From Bacteroidetes bacterium UBA6063 (GTDB lineage: Bacteria > Bacteroidota > Bacteroidia > NS11-12g > UBA9320), in the NCBI GenBank assembly GCA_002428905.1, contig DIYD01000118.1, positions 1-7,025 on the forward strand: DNA of 7,025 nucleotides, in the 5' to 3' direction. How positions within the stretch are numbered: the first letter of the stretch is position 1; the number at the start of each line of letters is the position of its first letter. This document shows, one piece after another, positions 6,993-7,025 of the stretch. Position numbers and translations under genes: made by a program. Below the pieces are notes generated by a model. That model was not told the origin of the DNA. It saw nothing but the letters and a program-made list of their open reading frames with translations, and did no database searches.

Positions 6993-7025
6993 TCAACGTG
7001 TTTTGTTAACGCCAAAGTGGAGTAA
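6993..7025 (-). CDS. nadK: Probable last codons of NAD kinase (rest outside window)
   Basis: On the - strand the frame starting at the window edge reads LLHFGVNKTR and then TGA (6995-6993). This resembles the C terminus of many Bacteroidota NAD kinases, which end in a pattern like KL-x-W-G-x-D-K-R-N; Trp would be Phe and Asp would be Asn here. nadK is also a gene often found just upstream of DUF6089-uppS-bamA in this phylum. Ten residues are too few for firm identification, so the call rests on a weak match plus expected synteny. If it is right, the following gene's -33 element starts only 4 nt after the stop. Confidence 0.4.
   Translation of the reverse strand, partial: LLHFGVNKTR

Overview
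The window reads as chromosomal housekeeping DNA from a member of the Bacteroidota. Three things point there: the gene order (two DUF6089-type envelope proteins, then uppS, then bamA), signal peptides that end in Ala followed by Gln, and promoter elements of the TTTG / TAnnTTTG type with no clear Shine-Dalgarno sequences. A Flavobacteriales-like or related lineage is plausible, but the order cannot be fixed by eye. I see no mobile element, CRISPR array, tRNA or rRNA.

Layout. The left quarter (1-1789) is on the + strand. It holds the 3' half of a nitronate monooxygenase family gene that is cut by the window edge, then a complete M16 (pitrilysin-type) zinc peptidase that apparently starts at TTG. 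The rest is on the - strand and is transcribed from right to left. It starts with what is probably the last ten codons of nadK (6993-7025). A well-formed Bacteroidota promoter (6957-6988) and a DUF6089 protein (302 aa) follow. After a 108-bp gap with a second, weaker promoter comes a DUF6089 paralogue (277 aa), then uppS (250 aa) and bamA (842 aa). The last three are separated by 3 and 4 bases, so they form one tight operon. bamA and the M16 gene converge and share a CTAG, in which each strand reads a TAG stop.

How the genes work together. UppS makes the C55 lipid carrier precursor needed for peptidoglycan and surface polysaccharide. BamA inserts beta-barrel proteins into the outer membrane. 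The two DUF6089 proteins look like small secreted, beta-rich and probably outer-membrane proteins. The - strand block is therefore an envelope-biogenesis operon with a tandem duplication at its head. The + strand pair is a separate metabolic and proteolytic unit.

Nothing here amounts to a clearly new system. The points most worth a second look are a Lys in place of the near-invariant Arg of the BamA loop-6 VRGF/Y motif, the absence of the usual ompH/skp genes after bamA, the DUF6089 pair fused to an essential operon, and the shared-stop convergent overlap.
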